Shown here: positions 33,867 to 35,549 of the stretch, piece by piece | Numbering within the stretch: the first letter of the stretch is position 1 | Layout of the letters: every line of letters begins with the position of its first letter | Assembly (NCBI GenBank): GCA_027451505.1 | Contig: DAIDJD010000009.1 | Span: forward strand, 1 to 35,549 | Length of the DNA: 35,549 nucleotides | Direction: 5' to 3' | DNA from: a candidate division FCPU426 bacterium | GTDB taxonomy: Bacteria > Oederibacteriota > JAJYGY01 > DAIDJD01 | Made by a program: the position numbers and the translations under genes | Notes under the pieces: generated by a model | Seen by the model: the letters and a program-made list of their open reading frames with translations, nothing else | Database searches by the model: none | Told to the model about the DNA's origin: nothing

Positions 33867-34286
33867 ATGAGGAAGACCGTGTTCATCCTAACCCTGCTGG
33901 GCTTGGCCTTCGGCGTCGCGCCCCAAGGCCGCGCCGCGGGGGTCCCCGCGCCGTCGCCGACGGAGGGGGCCGGTGGCGGCGCCGTCCACGAGCCGGCGAG
34001 GCGGCCCCGAAGGGTCCCCCGGGCCGTCACCGTGGCCGTATCCGTCACCGAGGACGGGTTCGTCCCGTCCGAGATCCGGGCCCGCCGGGGCCGCCCGCTG
34101 AGGTTGGTCGTCACGCGCCGGACCGACGACACCTGCGCCCGCAGCATCGTGGTCCCGGAATACCATCTCAGCCGCGACCTGCCCCTGGGCAAGCCCGTGA
34201 GCCTGACGTTGATCCCGCGCAAGGCCGGGACCATCCACTTCGCCTGCGGCATGGGCATGGTCCAGGGGACGATCCAGGTGCGCTGA
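33867..34286 (+). CDS. Exported cupredoxin-domain protein (139 aa)
   Basis: Signal peptide MRKTVFILTLLGLAFGVAPQGRA, then VTEDGFVPSEIRARRGRPLRLVVTRRTDDTCARSIVVPEYHLSRDLPLGKPVSLTLIPRKAGTIHFACGMGMVQGTIQVR. ORF-track start at 32190 is out-of-frame antecedent sequence. Confidence 0.85.
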   Translation: MRKTVFILTLLGLAFGVAPQGRAAGVPAPSPTEGAGGGAVHEPARRPRRVPRAVTVAVSVTEDGFVPSEIRARRGRPLRLVVTRRTDDTCARSIVVPEYHLSRDLPLGKPVSLTLIPRKAGTIHFACGMGMVQGTIQVR

Positions 34287-34303
34287 CCCCCGGGCGGGGC
34301 GCC

Positions 34304-34325
34304 GGGCCGTGCCGCGGCATGGCCC
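34304..34325. terminator. Hairpin GGGCCGTGCC-GC-GGCATGGCCC downstream of the cupredoxin gene
   Basis: 10-bp arms with one mismatch. Confidence 0.4.
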
Positions 34326-34376
34326 AGGAGCGGTTCGCCCACTTTTGCGTCACAAACCCCCACCGACGGAGGCCCC

Positions 34377-34982
34377 ATGCGCAAGGTCATCCTCTGGATG
34401 TCGATCTCCCTGGACGGATATTTCGAGGGTCCGGACCGGGATATAAGCTGGCACAAGGTGGACGCCGAGCTTCACGACCACATGAACCGCGAACTCGCCA
34501 AGATGTCGGCGTTCCTGACCGGGCGCAAGACCCATGAACTAATGGCCGGCTTCTGGCCCGCGGCGGAACAAACGCACCCGGGCGACAGGCAAATGGCCGA
34601 ATTCGCGGCCCTTTGGAAGCGGATGCCGAAATACGTGTACAGCCGAACCTGGCAGGACACCTCCTGGAACAGCGTCCCGGTCCGCGCCGTGGTTCCGGCG
34701 GAGGTCCGGGCCCTGAAGGCCCTGCCGGGGGGCGACATGACCGTGGGAGGGGCCGAATTGGACGCGGAATTTATGAGGCTCGGCCTTATCGACGAGTTCC
34801 GGATCTACGTGCATCCCGTCGTGGTGGGCCAAGGCAAGCCGCTGTTTCCGGAGGGGACTCGAATGCAGGAACTGCGGCTTTTGGAGACGAAGGCCTTTGG
34901 GAACGGCGTGGTCATGATGAGATATGAGAAGAGCGCGAGCTTGGCACAGGGGGCGGGACAAAGCGGTAAGGCGGGCGTATGA
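34377..34982 (+). CDS. Dihydrofolate reductase / RibD C-terminal domain family protein (201 aa)
   Basis: MRKVILWMSISLDGYFEGPDRDISWHKVDAELHDHMNRELAKMSAFLTGRKTHELMAGFWP...DMTVGGAELDAEFMRLGLIDEFRIYVHPVVVGQGKPLFPEG. Confidence 0.92.
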   Translation: MRKVILWMSISLDGYFEGPDRDISWHKVDAELHDHMNRELAKMSAFLTGRKTHELMAGFWPAAEQTHPGDRQMAEFAALWKRMPKYVYSRTWQDTSWNSVPVRAVVPAEVRALKALPGGDMTVGGAELDAEFMRLGLIDEFRIYVHPVVVGQGKPLFPEGTRMQELRLLETKAFGNGVVMMRYEKSASLAQGAGQSGKAGV

Positions 34983-35016
34983 TTTCCGCACCGAAAGCGC
35001 CTCTTCCGGATGGATC

Positions 35017-35549
35017 GTGCCCCCCAAACGACGCTTCCTCGTCCTCGACGCCATGCGGGGAGTCGCCGCGATTTTCGTCGCCCAACGCCACACCCATGAC
35101 CTCTGGGGGCACCACCTTTGCGGCGCGAGTTACCTCGCGGTGGACTTCTTCTTCGCTCTCAGCGGCTTGGTCCTAGCCGAGGCTTATGGCGCGGAGTTGG
35201 ACGCGGGCTTGGGTTCGGGAAGGTTCCTGGCGATGCGGGTCGCCCGTCTTTATCCCCTTTATCTTCTCGGGGGCATCCTCGGCCTGGTCCCCATCATCCG
35301 GGAGGCGACGCGTTTGCCGCTCATGCGCGGCTACGCGATGGGGGTCGCGGTCTGCACCCTCGCCCTCCTTCCGCATGCCCCCTTCGGTCCCGCCTCCGGC
35401 CACCCTGCCCCACTGTATCCCGCGGACGTGGTCGCTTGGTCCATCGCCGCCGAGCTCCTGGTGAATTTCTTCTATGCGGCGCTGTGGACCCGGCTTAGGG
35501 GGCGGGTCCTGTTCCTTTGGCTTGGGCTCACCGCGATGGTCTTGGCGGT
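35017..35549 (+). CDS. Acyltransferase-3 (OafA/YrhL-like) family protein, truncated by window edge
   Basis: GTG-start frame VPPKRRFLVLDAMRGVAAIFVAQRHTHDLWGHHLCGASYLAVDFFFALSGLVLAEAYGAEL...RVARLYPLYLLGGILG. Not in the ORF track because it runs off the window. Confidence 0.85.
   Translation, partial: MPPKRRFLVLDAMRGVAAIFVAQRHTHDLWGHHLCGASYLAVDFFFALSGLVLAEAYGAELDAGLGSGRFLAMRVARLYPLYLLGGILGLVPIIREATRLPLMRGYAMGVAVCTLALLPHAPFGPASGHPAPLYPADVVAWSIAAELLVNFFYAALWTRLRGRVLFLWLGLTAMVLA

Noticed and set aside
1-35549. CRISPR arrays, tRNA/rRNA genes, IS elements or prophage
   Set aside because: No regularly spaced direct repeats, RNA-gene signatures, transposase/integrase motifs or phage genes were seen by eye; a tRNAscan/ISfinder/minced run would be needed to be certain.

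Overview
High-GC bacterial chromosomal window, densely coding. No rRNA, tRNA, CRISPR array or mobile element was recognised. I read nine blocks. (1) Minus strand, 1-6575: an ArsR-type regulator followed by hyfB-, hyfC-, hyfE-, hyfF- and hyfG-like genes of a complex-I / group-4 hydrogenase-type membrane complex. The visible part of the large subunit lacks the N-terminal CxxC expected of a [NiFe] site, so an Ehr-type (energy-converting hydrogenase-related) complex is more likely than a hydrogenase. The operon has a consensus TTGACA-N16-TATAAT promoter with a perfect inverted repeat at the predicted start site. (2) 6594-6911 (-): a small protein with two CxCW half-repeats. (3) 7287-12852 (+): a module of YwiC-like, double DUF2249, NnrS/heme-copper-oxidase-like membrane protein, MIP18/DUF59, DGC zinc-binding protein, Crp/Fnr regulator and a second NnrS-like paralogue, suggestive of nitrogen-oxide or redox response. 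(4) 12915-22732 (-): a degenerate receiver protein, a 2885-aa cyclic beta-1,2-glucan synthase and an ECF sigma factor. The first and last share a conserved 5' leader. (5) A hemerythrin (+) and an orphan HPr-like protein (-). (6) An ArsR-type regulator with a perfect 14-bp hairpin inside its CDS. (7) A TauE/SafE-like permease (-). (8) 25316-34286 (+): a TonB-dependent receptor, a small twin-CX3C exported protein, a CusC/B/A-like efflux system and a cupredoxin. (9) A RibD/DHFR-like reductase and a partial acyltransferase-3. All assignments come from reading the translations; no database search was run.
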